Origin: RGIG4140 sp045638265
GTDB lineage: Bacteria > Pseudomonadota > Alphaproteobacteria > CAAHEQ01 > UBA3637
Direction of reading: 5' to 3'
DNA length: 64,000 bases
Assembly (NCBI GenBank): GCA_045638265.1
Contig: JAZUBA010000027.1
Location: 1-64,000 of the forward strand
Shown: positions 45,373-54,317 of the stretch, in pieces
How the letters are laid out: every line of letters begins with the position of its first letter
How positions within the stretch are numbered: position 1 is the first letter of the stretch
The notes under the pieces: model-generated
The model's input: only the letters and a program-made list of their open reading frames with translations
Databases searched by the model: none
Told to the model about the DNA's origin: nothing
Made by a program: the position numbers and the translations under genes

Positions 45373-45384
45373 AGGAGGGATTAT

Positions 45385-45825
45385 ATGATAGAAAACATAA
45401 CAAAAACACATTTTGGTGTTTATGGTGTTTGTCGTGCTGAAAATAAAATATTGTTAATCAAAAAAGCACGAGGACCTTACACCGGACTTTATGATTTACC
45501 CGGTGGCAGTCAAGAAAAAAACGAAACCTTTGAAGAAACACTTATTCGTGAAATCAAAGAAGAAACAAATTTTTCTGTAGCACAAATAACTAATCAAAGA
45601 CACTTGTCCATTATTTTTTCTGATTTTACGCCTCTCAGTGGTAAAAAAGGCGTTTTAAAACATGATGCTGTTTTATTTGATGTAACGGTAGAGGGAGAAA
45701 TCTCACAAGATGGCGATGGATTAGATTCAAACGGTGCTGTCTGGATTGACATAGACACATTGACCTCTCAAAATGCAACACCGTATGCCTTAATCGGTGC
45801 CGGAAAGAAAACCGTTACCGATTAA
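45385..45825 (+). CDS. Nudix hydrolase
   Basis: 146 aa. The Nudix box is complete: GGSQEKNETFEETLIREIKEET (positions about 40-61), with Gly, Glu, Arg-Glu and the EE pair in place. It starts with a strand pair typical of small Nudix domains (VYGVCRAENKILLIKKA). The substrate is unknown: a nucleoside diphosphate derivative such as an oxidised nucleotide or sugar nucleotide. The ribosome site AGGAGGG is near perfect. Confidence 0.9.
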   Translation: MIENITKTHFGVYGVCRAENKILLIKKARGPYTGLYDLPGGSQEKNETFEETLIREIKEETNFSVAQITNQRHLSIIFSDFTPLSGKKGVLKHDAVLFDVTVEGEISQDGDGLDSNGAVWIDIDTLTSQNATPYALIGAGKKTVTD

Positions 45826-45842
45826 AACAAATGATTTAATAT

Positions 45843-46298
45843 TTATTTGATATGTGATAAATCAGGAAACAGTGATTCTGTATTTTGAGCCTTGTATTCT
45901 GTATTTGGCAACCAGGTTTGATTACGCCCTAAAAAAGCTATTTTTCCCCGAACAATCAAATTATTGTTTTCTTTCCAAATTTCACAACCGTAGATTTTTC
46001 CTTTTTGAGGGTCTAAAATATTCCCTCCTGTGTATTTTTGACCTGATTTTTTTAAATCCCAAATAATATCTAATCCGATGATTTTAGGATTACCTTTGAT
46101 TTGAGCGGTTGCTTCTTTGTTTTTTAATAAATCTACAACACGACCATAATATTTGTTGTTATATTCATATATTTGAACAATACTTTTGGCTTGTTTTGTT
46201 TCATCATCAATGGTTGTCCAAAAACCGACAATGTTATCTGTTGCTAAACAAATTGGTGTATAAAATAAGAATCCTAAAATTAAAACGATTTTTTTCAT
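45843..46298 (-). CDS. DUF2147 family exported protein
   Basis: 151 aa. A signal peptide (about 1-19, ending ICLA) is followed by the DUF2147 domain: IVGFWTTIDDET, IYEYNNKYYGRVV, GLDIIWDLKKSGQKYTGGNILDPQKGKIYG, and a WLP near the end. It forms a small beta-barrel-like periplasmic protein in this family, and the role is unknown. AAGGAG precedes the ATG. It is third in a leftward run after the MFS transporter and the 121-aa membrane protein. Confidence 0.85.
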   Translation of the reverse strand: MKKIVLILGFLFYTPICLATDNIVGFWTTIDDETKQAKSIVQIYEYNNKYYGRVVDLLKNKEATAQIKGNPKIIGLDIIWDLKKSGQKYTGGNILDPQKGKIYGCEIWKENNNLIVRGKIAFLGRNQTWLPNTEYKAQNTESLFPDLSHIK

Positions 46299-46312
46299 AT
46301 TTTTCTCCTTTG

Positions 46313-46678
46313 TTAAATATATTGCACTAACTCTGTTACAAGGCTATAAACAACCCCAATACCGAAAGAGGCCATATTACCCATTGTTGCCAACTTAAAG
46401 GCAGATACTTTTGTTTCTTTTAAACAATTTTGGTAAACAAGCGTTTCTACGAACAAAACCAATGTTTCAATGATAAACAAGTATAGTCCATAATAATAGG
46501 CATTGTTTAAAAATGAAATATACAAAACACCTAAATTAACAAGTGGATTTGTCAAAATTTGTGCCAGTACAACAACAAACAAATCTCTAATTGTCCGAAT
46601 TTTACACAAAAAAGCGACTATTACTTCAATTATAATTGTTAATCCCAGCGGTATCAAAAAATAAATCAGTATTTCCAT
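46313..46678 (-). CDS. Small integral membrane protein
   Basis: 121 aa with four hydrophobic helices (about 3-23, 30-55, 60-82, 95-117). Not recognised. It starts 3 bp after the MFS gene stops, with AAGGA overlapping that end, and the DUF2147 gene begins 14 bp beyond it, so the three form an operon. Its function cannot be inferred beyond a membrane location. Confidence 0.7.
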   Translation of the reverse strand: MEILIYFLIPLGLTIIIEVIVAFLCKIRTIRDLFVVVLAQILTNPLVNLGVLYISFLNNAYYYGLYLFIIETLVLFVETLVYQNCLKETKVSAFKLATMGNMASFGIGVVYSLVTELVQYI

Positions 46679-46681
46679 TTT

Positions 46682-47725
46682 TTAATCCTTTTCTAATTGA
46701 ATTAAACCACAAAATAAAACAACAGCAGACAATAAAACAAGTACACTTAATCCGATTGGAGAAAAAAACGGATATTTGTGTCCGAACAAACAAGGAACTG
46801 AACCTAAAAACAACATAAATGTTAATAAACCAAAAGCCATTCCTTTTTGTTGTGGCATTAAATTGGTTAGAGCCGTCAAGGTAATCGGCATTGTCATATT
46901 AAATAACAAAACACCAAAAATGCCACTCATGATGCCAAAAGTGTTATTTTGAAATGCAAAACAAAAGCAACCTGCTGACAATAGCAGAGATAAAACTGCT
47001 GTTTTTTTTAACCCGAATTTATCACCAATAATACCCCCTAACATTTTACCCAGAACAATACCCATAGTAAATAACAAACCAACAACAAAAACACTCTTCC
47101 ATTCAAAAGCTAAAACAAAGCCGGTATAACTGCGTAAAAGAACAGTCAGACACAAACAGTAAATCATAAACAGTTTTAAATTTGAAAAAAAAGACGTTTC
47201 AATAGTTGTATTTTTTAGTTGTTTGTGAAATTTGTGATAAATAATATATGATAACGCACACCCTAATGCCATTAATCCCATAAAAACAAAAGCTATATAA
47301 GGTTGATTTAAAAATTTTTGTGCACTTAAAAAAATTCCCAAAGCACCCGAAGATACAAAAATCCCGGGAAGGGTTGCTTTTCCTTTTGATAAATTTAAAA
47401 CATCTATTCCCCCACCGACATGAAAACAAGCGTTTCCGATACCAGCAATCACACAAGCAATAATACCTAATGGCGCACAAAGATACGCACATAAAACAAG
47501 GAAACAACCGCATACGGCAAACAATGCATTTTTATTAATATAATCCGCTATAATTCCAATAGGTAATTGAACGGCAAAAGCAAAGAAATTGTATAACAGA
47601 AAAGCATAAAAAACATCTGTGAAACTATTTAAAAAAGGATATGCCTGATGATATAATAAAACACCACAAGCAAAATCAACCAAAAAATGTAAAAAGGTAT
47701 AAATACTAACAACTGGAATAATCAT
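46682..47725 (-). CDS. Major facilitator superfamily transporter
   Basis: 347 aa from the ATG at 47725. That start is chosen because AAGGAGAAG lies seven bases upstream, while the longer open frame beyond it (104 more codons) is Lys/Asn-rich and overlaps the divergent gene. About 11-12 helices are seen, with the MFS loop motif as GIIADYINKNALF and a later GKMLGGIIGDKFGLKKT. It is somewhat shorter than the usual 390-420 aa. The substrate is unknown. Confidence 0.82.
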   Translation of the reverse strand: MIIPVVSIYTFLHFLVDFACGVLLYHQAYPFLNSFTDVFYAFLLYNFFAFAVQLPIGIIADYINKNALFAVCGCFLVLCAYLCAPLGIIACVIAGIGNACFHVGGGIDVLNLSKGKATLPGIFVSSGALGIFLSAQKFLNQPYIAFVFMGLMALGCALSYIIYHKFHKQLKNTTIETSFFSNLKLFMIYCLCLTVLLRSYTGFVLAFEWKSVFVVGLLFTMGIVLGKMLGGIIGDKFGLKKTAVLSLLLSAGCFCFAFQNNTFGIMSGIFGVLLFNMTMPITLTALTNLMPQQKGMAFGLLTFMLFLGSVPCLFGHKYPFFSPIGLSVLVLLSAVVLFCGLIQLEKD

Positions 47726-47735
47726 CAACTTCTCC

Positions 47736-47764
47736 TTGACAAATCTAAAAAATAATGACATACT
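47736..47764 (+). promoter_or_regulatory. Candidate promoter of the three-paralogue cluster
   Basis: TTGACA (47736-47741) and CATACT (47759-47764) are 17 bases apart in the divergent gap. The start codon of the first paralogue lies at 47802. Confidence 0.4.
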
Positions 47765-47801
47765 TTTTATAAAATTGCAATTATTTTTAAAAGAGGAAAC
47801 T

Positions 47802-48293
47802 ATGAGATATTTTTTATTCTTGCTAATTTGTTTAAGTACTTTACCTGTTTGGGCTGATGAAGCGATACCTCCGTCCCCCAAAATGATACAAGATTGTATA
47901 AACGCATTTAGCGAACAAAAAATTTTTCTTATTATACCTAGCATTATATTATTAACATTTTCTTTGTTATTATTATTTTTATCAAAAAAGAAAAAACACA
48001 ATCTTGTATATAGTATTACATTATGTTTTTTTAGCATATTATTATTTTGCTCTTCTTTTTTACGTACACCTCAAATACAGGCTTGTTTAGGATATGAAGA
48101 TTGTGAAATAGAAGTTGTCGAAAATTCACACCGAATACATTATTGGTGTGAAGAAATGATGGATAAATATATAAATAATTTTTGGTGTCGCCCTCCATGT
48201 CCATTCTCTTATCTTCAGGAACTGTCAAGTGCTTGTGTTGAATGCCCGAAAACATATTGGCAATATGAAGTTTTTGAAAATTTTGATAGATAG
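47802..48293 (+). CDS. Envelope protein of an unrecognised three-paralogue set (1)
   Basis: 163 aa from the ATG at 47802, with AAGAGGA upstream. A signal peptide ends PVWA|DEA (about 18). One TM segment lies near 46-66 and a second near 75-93. A Cys-rich tail contains CRPPC, CVEC and ends TYWQYEVFENF. The tail matches the ends of the next two proteins (HWQF). No family is recognised. The cysteines suggest disulfides in the periplasm. Confidence 0.65.
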   Translation: MRYFLFLLICLSTLPVWADEAIPPSPKMIQDCINAFSEQKIFLIIPSIILLTFSLLLLFLSKKKKHNLVYSITLCFFSILLFCSSFLRTPQIQACLGYEDCEIEVVENSHRIHYWCEEMMDKYINNFWCRPPCPFSYLQELSSACVECPKTYWQYEVFENFDR

Positions 48294-48308
48294 AGAAGTT
48301 GTATATCA

Positions 48309-48878
48309 ATGAAAAAATTAATTATATTTATGTTTATTATTTGTTTTGTTTTTAGCGTGGCAAATGCTGCCGTTATTCCGACTGAAAAAGAATTAAATAT
48401 ATGTTTAAAAGCATTCGACGGAACAAAATCTTATTGGGCCCTAGTTTTGTTTTTTGTTTTTTCCTTTGTTTTTACCGGATGTGTCTTTCGTTTATTATAT
48501 GTATTACGTCACAAGAAAAAAGATGTAGAATATTATTTAAAAAAACATAATAATTCTTTTAAAAATATTATTGTTGCTTTTGTTGCCGGTTTGAGTTTGG
48601 TTTTAATGATTCATACATTTAGACTTTTGCCACACAAAAATCCACCTGCTTGTTTAGATTATCGGATATGTGAAGAACAATATGAATTATATAAATACAA
48701 TATAAATTTATGGTGTTATGAAAATATCCACTTAATTAATAATCATTGGAATTCTACAAACAGCGTTTGTTTAAACGAATGTCTTGCTCTTAATACAGAC
48801 AAAAACAGTGAACCATGCAAAAAATGTGAACAACAACATTGGCAATTTAAAGTTTTTAAAAAATTCAAAGGAGATTAA
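48309..48878 (+). CDS. Envelope protein of an unrecognised three-paralogue set (2)
   Basis: 189 aa. A signal peptide ends VANA|AVI (about 20). Two TM segments lie near 42-65 and 88-108. The Cys-rich tail has CLDYRICE, CKKCEQQHWQFKVF and ends KKFKGD. Its layout equals that of its neighbours, and the gap to the previous gene is 15 bp. The next gene starts directly after its stop codon, with GGAG in its own last codons. Confidence 0.65.
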   Translation: MKKLIIFMFIICFVFSVANAAVIPTEKELNICLKAFDGTKSYWALVLFFVFSFVFTGCVFRLLYVLRHKKKDVEYYLKKHNNSFKNIIVAFVAGLSLVLMIHTFRLLPHKNPPACLDYRICEEQYELYKYNINLWCYENIHLINNHWNSTNSVCLNECLALNTDKNSEPCKKCEQQHWQFKVFKKFKGD

Positions 48879-49343
48879 ATGAAGTTATTATTATTTTTAT
48901 CATTATGTTTATATGATCTTCCTGTTTTTGCTGATGCAGCAGCTAACCCGTTTGAGGATTACGAAGTGCCATTTAGAAGCGGTCTCCTTTTCATGATATT
49001 AAGTTGCATCAGTTGTCTTGTTATTGCTCTTTTATTGCATTTTTGCGTTAAGAAAAAAGTGTCTAAAAACAAATTCTTTTGGTGTTTTGTTGTACCTTGC
49101 CTTTGTATTGTTTGTTTAATAACAAAAGCAGAATATGATATTTCAAATGGCTTATGCAGCTCAAAAACTGATTTTTCAGAAGATTTGTATCATGATACTT
49201 TTGACGATTTTTGTTTAATCGGCGATGAAAGCCCGGAATGCAAAAGACAAGAAGAAGAACGCAAAGAACGAGAAGCAGAGTACGAGTTTTGCAAACAGCA
49301 ACATTGGCAATTTAATATTGTAAAATTATTCAAACTAAAATAA
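48879..49343 (+). CDS. Envelope protein of an unrecognised three-paralogue set (3)
   Basis: 154 aa. A signal peptide ends PVFA|DAA (about 18). Two TM segments lie near 32-54 and 65-85. The tail has a charged KRQEEERKEREAEYE helix and ends CKQQHWQFNIVKLFKLK. It shares the HWQF block with the two upstream genes but has fewer cysteines. The zero-length spacing to the previous gene indicates one transcript and coupled translation. Confidence 0.65.
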   Translation: MKLLLFLSLCLYDLPVFADAAANPFEDYEVPFRSGLLFMILSCISCLVIALLLHFCVKKKVSKNKFFWCFVVPCLCIVCLITKAEYDISNGLCSSKTDFSEDLYHDTFDDFCLIGDESPECKRQEEERKEREAEYEFCKQQHWQFNIVKLFKLK

Positions 49344-49464
49344 CAATATAATTACAGACAAGCTTAACAATACTTATGTTGAATTGATTTTATCATATTT
49401 ATCCTTATGTTTAATATATTCTCATCTTTGTCAGAATGTATTTATCATAAAGGAGGAACAATTT

Positions 49465-49803
49465 ATGACAACAAAAAAACCAACAGAACAAAAAGAGGCT
49501 TGTATTCTTAAAGAAACAGTTAAAAAAGTTAAAACACAAGTAAAAGATAAAACTGAAAAAATAACCGAACAAGCCAAAGAAATAAGTGAAGATGCTTGGG
49601 AAAAAACAAAATCCAACTCCTTAGATGTGTGGGAGAAAACAAAAGATATAAGTAACGATATTTGGGAAAAGACGAAAGAAGGAACTTCTGTCGTTTGGGA
49701 AAAAACAAAAGAAATCAGCACCAACGCTTGGGAAGAAAGTAAAAAAGTTTTTTTAAACGAAGAAGAAAAAGATAAAGATAAAATTGAAGAAAAAGATGAA
49801 TAA
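49465..49803 (+). CDS. LEA-like protein with 11-residue WEKTK repeats
   Basis: 112 aa from the ATG at 49465, after AAGGAGG. The middle (about 45-95) holds five tandem repeats of about 11 residues with the core AWEKTKxxSxD, the last as AWEESKK. The flanks are Lys/Glu-rich. There is no signal peptide. Such 11-mer amphipathic-helix repeats occur in late-embryogenesis-abundant (LEA) and related stress proteins that bind membranes. The role here is inferred from the repeats alone. A bidirectional terminator follows. Confidence 0.7.
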   Translation: MTTKKPTEQKEACILKETVKKVKTQVKDKTEKITEQAKEISEDAWEKTKSNSLDVWEKTKDISNDIWEKTKEGTSVVWEKTKEISTNAWEESKKVFLNEEEKDKDKIEEKDE

Positions 49804-49856
49804 ATATAGCTATTGTTAAAATATATTCATTTTTTGCATTATATCTGATTTCTACA

Positions 49857-49887
49857 ATAAAAACCGCTGGATATACAGCGGTTTTAT
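49857..49887. terminator. Bidirectional terminator between convergent genes
   Basis: AAAACCGCTG..CAGCGGTTTT forms a 10-bp stem with a 6-base loop. It has A/T runs on both sides and lies between the WEKTK gene (+) and the DUF2207 gene (-). Confidence 0.85.
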
Positions 49888-49906
49888 TCCATTTTTAGCT
49901 ATTAGC

Positions 49907-50740
49907 TTATCGGCCGCCGCCACCGCCGCCACCAAAACCACCACCGGAAAATCCACCACGACCAAAGCCACTGCTACGGCCACGTCCTTTTTTAGTGAAT
50001 CCAAAAAGTAATATAAAAATACCAATGACATATTCCCAAAAAGACAAAGATTTTCCTGTTGCTTGTTGTGCATTTTGTGCATAAGTCGGCTGATTCCTAG
50101 GTGCCTCTTGTTTTTGTGTGTTAATAACATGAGGAGTAATACCAAAAACTGCTGTAAATCCTTCTCCGATATTTAAACGGCGACCTGCTGCAACAACACC
50201 TTTTAGAAGTTCCCGACCGTTTTCTTTGGAACCATATTTACCCACATAACTTGTTTGTTTAAGAACATTTGCACCACTTGGCAAAATAATACGTGCAGAT
50301 GCACCATAAATAGGAAGTTTCCAATCGTTTCCAGTTACATTCCAATAAATTTCATCATGTCCATCATATGAACGGGCAATATTTTTAACTGTATAACTAA
50401 TTTCAAATATTGATTCAGATGGCGCCGGCAAAAGAACATTTGAACCAGTATTAATTCTATATATTCCATTAAAATGTTCAACAAAACTCGGTTCAGGTCT
50501 ACCATTACGCTTAACACCGTTTAATTGATAAATTTCACCGGCATCAGTAGGTAAATCACGAACCAAGCCTCTTTTAATTTGTTTACCTTCATGTCTTACT
50601 TTTAAGGTTTCGGTTACATTAACCGAACCATCTTTTTGTACATTTAAGATTGTATCAAACGACAAAACAGCCTCTTCTGCGGATGCAGAAAAAGAAAAAC
50701 ATAAAACACTTAACATAAAAATTGATAATTTTTTCAACAT
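49907..50740 (-). CDS. Short DUF2207-type membrane protein
   Basis: 277 aa. A signal peptide (about 1-21, SASA) is followed by the DUF2207 extracellular domain: DTILNVQKDGSVNVTETLKV, IKRGLVRDLPT, EIYWNVTGNDWKLPI. One TM lies near 235-252 (ISFWEYVIGIFILLFGF-like). The C-terminus is the Gly-rich tail GFGRGGFSGGGFGGGGGGGR. Typical family members reach 550-650 aa with a second domain between TM and tail. That domain is missing here, so this is a compact form. An AGGATGGGA ribosome region precedes the ATG. Confidence 0.82.
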   Translation of the reverse strand: MLKKLSIFMLSVLCFSFSASAEEAVLSFDTILNVQKDGSVNVTETLKVRHEGKQIKRGLVRDLPTDAGEIYQLNGVKRNGRPEPSFVEHFNGIYRINTGSNVLLPAPSESIFEISYTVKNIARSYDGHDEIYWNVTGNDWKLPIYGASARIILPSGANVLKQTSYVGKYGSKENGRELLKGVVAAGRRLNIGEGFTAVFGITPHVINTQKQEAPRNQPTYAQNAQQATGKSLSFWEYVIGIFILLFGFTKKGRGRSSGFGRGGFSGGGFGGGGGGGR

Positions 50741-50803
50741 AATCCCATCCTCCTATAATATTATAGGATACAAAACATACAAACAAATGTCAAGTAAATA
50801 GAA

Positions 50804-51352
50804 TTAATTTTCTCGTGATTTTGTATTTGGTATAATGTTTTTTGGTACACCGGCTTCAACAATTTTCCGTTGATCATTTAATAATTTATTTCTATATACG
50901 ATTGTAGCCGATATACCGGACATCATTGCAGCATAGGCAGGTAAAAAGTTTAAATTTCCCGTCATAAAACTCAAAGCAGGAACAGCAACAGCACCGCCCC
51001 ATTTTATCAAATTAACTTTTTGCAATGTTTGTTGATTTCTTGCCAACGCATGCGATAAATTAAAATCTTTTCTACAATCAAAATGAACACCTAATGTAGC
51101 TGTTTCAAACTTTTGTTTTTGTGATTTTTGTCGTTGTGCAATTAAATATATAAGACTTAAATTAGAAACTAACGAACACAGAGCTTCCGTTCTATTATTC
51201 GGCTCATTAATAGTTGTCTCGGCAGATGAAAGAGCGCCGATAGTTGCAACACACAAAATAAATTTATCAAATAAAGATCTTTTAGTAACTTCATTAATAG
51301 CTTCAAATTGTTTTTGAATTTCTTTTTTTGTTTCTTCGTGATTGGTAGGCAT
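50804..51352 (-). CDS. Hypothetical membrane-associated protein
   Basis: 182 aa, not recognised. A charged, helical N-terminus (about 1-28) is followed by hydrophobic stretches near 30-45, 60-75, 115-130 and 137-152, with a basic QRQKSQKQK run in between and a polar tail. It may be a four-helix membrane protein. A good AAGGAG ribosome site lies before the ATG. Its neighbours (DUF2207, NagB) do not point to a function. Confidence 0.6.
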   Translation of the reverse strand: MPTNHEETKKEIQKQFEAINEVTKRSLFDKFILCVATIGALSSAETTINEPNNRTEALCSLVSNLSLIYLIAQRQKSQKQKFETATLGVHFDCRKDFNLSHALARNQQTLQKVNLIKWGGAVAVPALSFMTGNLNFLPAYAAMMSGISATIVYRNKLLNDQRKIVEAGVPKNIIPNTKSREN

Positions 51353-51416
51353 ATGACAACTCCTTTTTATTGAGTTTACAACAAAAAGAAAAGTTTGTCA
51401 AGTTTTATTTTTTTTG

Positions 51417-52166
51417 TTATTTATTTAATAAAGATGCGGCACCAATATCACACGCAAAAACAACAGATGGATGTTCCTGAACCATACTTGCCGGACATGC
51501 TTTATCTATTTCTTCTTCAATACTTTTTTGAATAGCTTTTGCTTTTTTTGAACCGGTTGCCATAATGATAATTTGTTTCGCATCGAAAATTGTTTTTAAT
51601 CCGATGGTTAAAGCTTGTGTCGGAACTTCATCTAAAGAATTAAAAAACCGAGAATTAACTTCTATGGTGTTAGCTGTTAGATTTTGCAAATGTGTTGGTG
51701 TATCAAATGGTGTATTTGGTTCATTAAATGCCAGATGACCGTTTTCGCCTATACCAGCCAACTGGATATCAATACCACCGAATGAAGCTATCTTTTCTTC
51801 ATATTGCATACATTCCTCTTGATAATTTTGAGCCATACCGTCTAAAATATATATTTGATTACGAGGAATATCAATATAATCAAAAAAGTTTTTAAACATA
51901 AAATAATGATAACTTTGTTCATGATGAGCTGGCAACCCACAATACTCATCCATATTAAACGTAACAACATTTTTAAAAGAAACCAATCCTTTCTGACAGG
52001 CTTCAATCAGTTTTTGATAAACTGGCAACGGGGTTGAACCTGTTGGCAAACCTAATACAAAAAATGGTTTTTGCGGAGTCGGTGTAAAAGCTTGAATACT
52101 TTTAATCACTTCATAAGAAACAAAATTTGCCAAATCACCGATTGTAGAAAAAGTCAAAACCTGCAT
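51417..52166 (-). CDS. nagB: Glucosamine-6-phosphate deaminase
   Basis: 249 aa, the usual NagB size. GLPTGSTPLPVY, FNMDEYCGLP (catalytic Asp region), the GENGHLAFNEP active-site lid block and ATGSKKAKAI are all present. It converts glucosamine-6-phosphate to fructose-6-phosphate and ammonia, linking amino-sugar breakdown to glycolysis. It is monocistronic or coupled with the symporter upstream (15 bp away, same strand). The start is supported by AAAGGA. Confidence 0.93.
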   Translation of the reverse strand: MQVLTFSTIGDLANFVSYEVIKSIQAFTPTPQKPFFVLGLPTGSTPLPVYQKLIEACQKGLVSFKNVVTFNMDEYCGLPAHHEQSYHYFMFKNFFDYIDIPRNQIYILDGMAQNYQEECMQYEEKIASFGGIDIQLAGIGENGHLAFNEPNTPFDTPTHLQNLTANTIEVNSRFFNSLDEVPTQALTIGLKTIFDAKQIIIMATGSKKAKAIQKSIEEEIDKACPASMVQEHPSVVFACDIGAASLLNK

Positions 52167-52181
52167 AAAAAAATCCTTTCT

Positions 52182-53585
52182 TTATTTAAATAAATCCATT
52201 AAAGCGTTAATAAAAAGTATCAACATAACAAGTGGTGCGGTAAAACGAATTGTAAACCGTAAATATCGTCTATAAAATTTTGACAGCGGTTTATCTGTCC
52301 CTTCTTGTAAATTACGAATAATAGCTGTTGAAACAATCCACCCCATAAACAGCAAGCAGAAAAATACAAGTGCTGCCATTGTAAAAGAACCAGTTAATGT
52401 ATCTATCATATCAAATAAATTTTTACCGTTTATTTGGATGGGAAGAGTATTTGTGAAAGATAACAAAATAACACAGGACCCAAGAATATTACCTAATCCG
52501 ACAACTCCAACAGCAACAGAACGTGATAATTTTGTTTTTTCAGTCAACAAGTTTACTATTGGTTCATAAATAGAAATAAGTGATGTCAAAGCTGCAATAA
52601 ATAAAAGTGCAAAAAAGACAAACATCAAGAAAGAACCGACTGAAATTTGTTCAAAAACAAGCGGTAATGTAATAAATGTTAATGTTGGACCTGTCTCAGG
52701 AGCTAAATTAAATGAAAATACTGCGGGTAAAATAATTAAACCGGCAAAAAAAGCAACCAATGTATCTAACAATACAATCCATTTAGCTGATTTGACAATA
52801 TTTTCTTTGTTAGATAAATACGACCCGTAAATAAACACTGTTCCTAATCCGAGAGATAAAGAATAAATTGCTTGTCCTAAAACTTTTATGAGTAAATCGG
52901 CAAATATTTTAAATTGAAACCCATCAGACGTAAAACCCATTGCTTCCCAATTTGGAATGAGATAAAACTTTAATCCTGTTGTGGCATTCGGCAAAGTCAA
53001 AATCCAAAAAACCAAAAAAACAAGTAAGAAAAATAAAATAGGCATTAAATATAACGAAAACTTTTCAATGCCTTTTTTAATTCCTCGAATCAAAATTAAT
53101 ACTGTCGCTAAAACACACAAACTACCCCAAAGTAATTGTTGAGAAAACGAACCCGTCAAAGATTCAAATGTTTGTTTGTTAAGAGGATTATCTGTTAAAC
53201 CCATCAAATACATAGATGAATGACAAAAATAAAAAAGAGTCCACCCAATTACAATCAAATAAATGCTACTTACAAAAAAAGTATTAAAAACCGTTAAAGA
53301 TCCCGCTGTTATACCCCAAAAACGATGAACAGATTTATTATTTTTTTGTGCAACAACCTGAAATCCGTCAATGATATTAGTTTGAGCTGTTCGTCCGAAA
53401 GCCAATTTTGCCGTCAATAAAAAATAACCTAATCCAAAGATACAAATTAAATACAGCAACAAAAAAGTTCCGCCACCGTTTTGACCGGCTAAATATGGAA
53501 AACGCCAAATATTCCCTAATCCGATAGCAGAACCAGCCGTAGCTAAAATAAATCCGATTTGGCTGCCCCAGTGTGTTCTTTTCAT
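52182..53585 (-). CDS. Sodium:neurotransmitter symporter family (NSS/SNF) transporter
   Basis: 467 aa with about 11-12 helices and typical length. The N-terminus has SQIGFILATAGSAIGLGNIWRFPY (the unwound TM1 sodium site), then GQNGGGTF. Bacterial members import amino acids with sodium. The specific substrate is unknown. It lies 15 bp upstream of nagB on the same strand, so it might be co-transcribed. AAGGATAC precedes the ATG. Confidence 0.92.
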   Translation of the reverse strand: MKRTHWGSQIGFILATAGSAIGLGNIWRFPYLAGQNGGGTFLLLYLICIFGLGYFLLTAKLAFGRTAQTNIIDGFQVVAQKNNKSVHRFWGITAGSLTVFNTFFVSSIYLIVIGWTLFYFCHSSMYLMGLTDNPLNKQTFESLTGSFSQQLLWGSLCVLATVLILIRGIKKGIEKFSLYLMPILFFLLVFLVFWILTLPNATTGLKFYLIPNWEAMGFTSDGFQFKIFADLLIKVLGQAIYSLSLGLGTVFIYGSYLSNKENIVKSAKWIVLLDTLVAFFAGLIILPAVFSFNLAPETGPTLTFITLPLVFEQISVGSFLMFVFFALLFIAALTSLISIYEPIVNLLTEKTKLSRSVAVGVVGLGNILGSCVILLSFTNTLPIQINGKNLFDMIDTLTGSFTMAALVFFCLLFMGWIVSTAIIRNLQEGTDKPLSKFYRRYLRFTIRFTAPLVMLILFINALMDLFK

Positions 53586-53702
53586 GTTGTATCCTTACTT
53601 TTTTATGTGTATAACTTTATATCTTGTTAAAATTAACTCCCCAATTAAGATTATGTGCAACAAACTTAATTGTAAAATTTTGAGTTTAATAAAATTGATT
53701 TT

Positions 53703-54284
53703 TTATTTATGGCTGGGATTGATTTTACCAAAGACAAATTCATCTCTGTAACCACCATAAGCATATTTTGCCCCTTTAAGGCAACCTTCATATTCAAACC
53801 CGTTTCGTTTAGCAACAGCAGCAGATGCTTTGTTATTTGCATCACATTCAATAACGAGTCGGTGAATACCGTGTGCAAATAATTCTTTTTCAAGCGATGC
53901 GACAAAATCAGAAGCATATCCGCGTCCCGTTGCTGTATGAGACAAATAATAACCGTATTCAGCCATACGGTTCATATAAGAAACCGTATGAATACCACCG
54001 GCTCCAACCAATTCTTTGGTTTCTTTATCTAAAAACACATATTCAAATGAATTTTGTTCATCAAAGTTTTTAGAAAAAATATCTGTAACGGTTTTGACAT
54101 CATCCAATGTTTTGGTATCATCCACCCAAAAAAGAAATTCCCTTAAAAAATGCCGTGATTCATTAATTAAATGAAACAAAGCTTCATCGTATGTATGTGT
54201 ACGTTTAACAAAAATACATTTTTCACCGATAATTGTTTCTGGCAATGAAAACTTTTCAAAAGGTTTTAAATTTAAATCTAACAT
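53703..54284 (-). CDS. GNAT acetyltransferase (RimJ/RimL type)
   Basis: 193 aa from the ATG at 54284, chosen because GGAG lies in front of it; an ATG four codons earlier overlaps that site. The GNAT motif is SHTATGRGYASDFV, in the form of the family's acetyl-CoA loop. GAGGIHTVSYMNRMAEYGYYL, the VIECDANNKASAAVAKRNGF block and EFVFGK are typical of RimJ/RimL-like N-acetyltransferases. Its target is unknown. Confidence 0.87.
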   Translation of the reverse strand: MLDLNLKPFEKFSLPETIIGEKCIFVKRTHTYDEALFHLINESRHFLREFLFWVDDTKTLDDVKTVTDIFSKNFDEQNSFEYVFLDKETKELVGAGGIHTVSYMNRMAEYGYYLSHTATGRGYASDFVASLEKELFAHGIHRLVIECDANNKASAAVAKRNGFEYEGCLKGAKYAYGGYRDEFVFGKINPSHK

Positions 54285-54317
54285 ATTTATCTCCATCTAA
54301 TATAAACTTACCAACAA

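Noticed and set aside
46682..48037. MFS transporter with an extra 104-residue N-terminus
   Set aside because: The extension is low-complexity, has no ribosome site and runs through the promoter and start of the divergent gene. AAGGAG points to the ATG at 47725.
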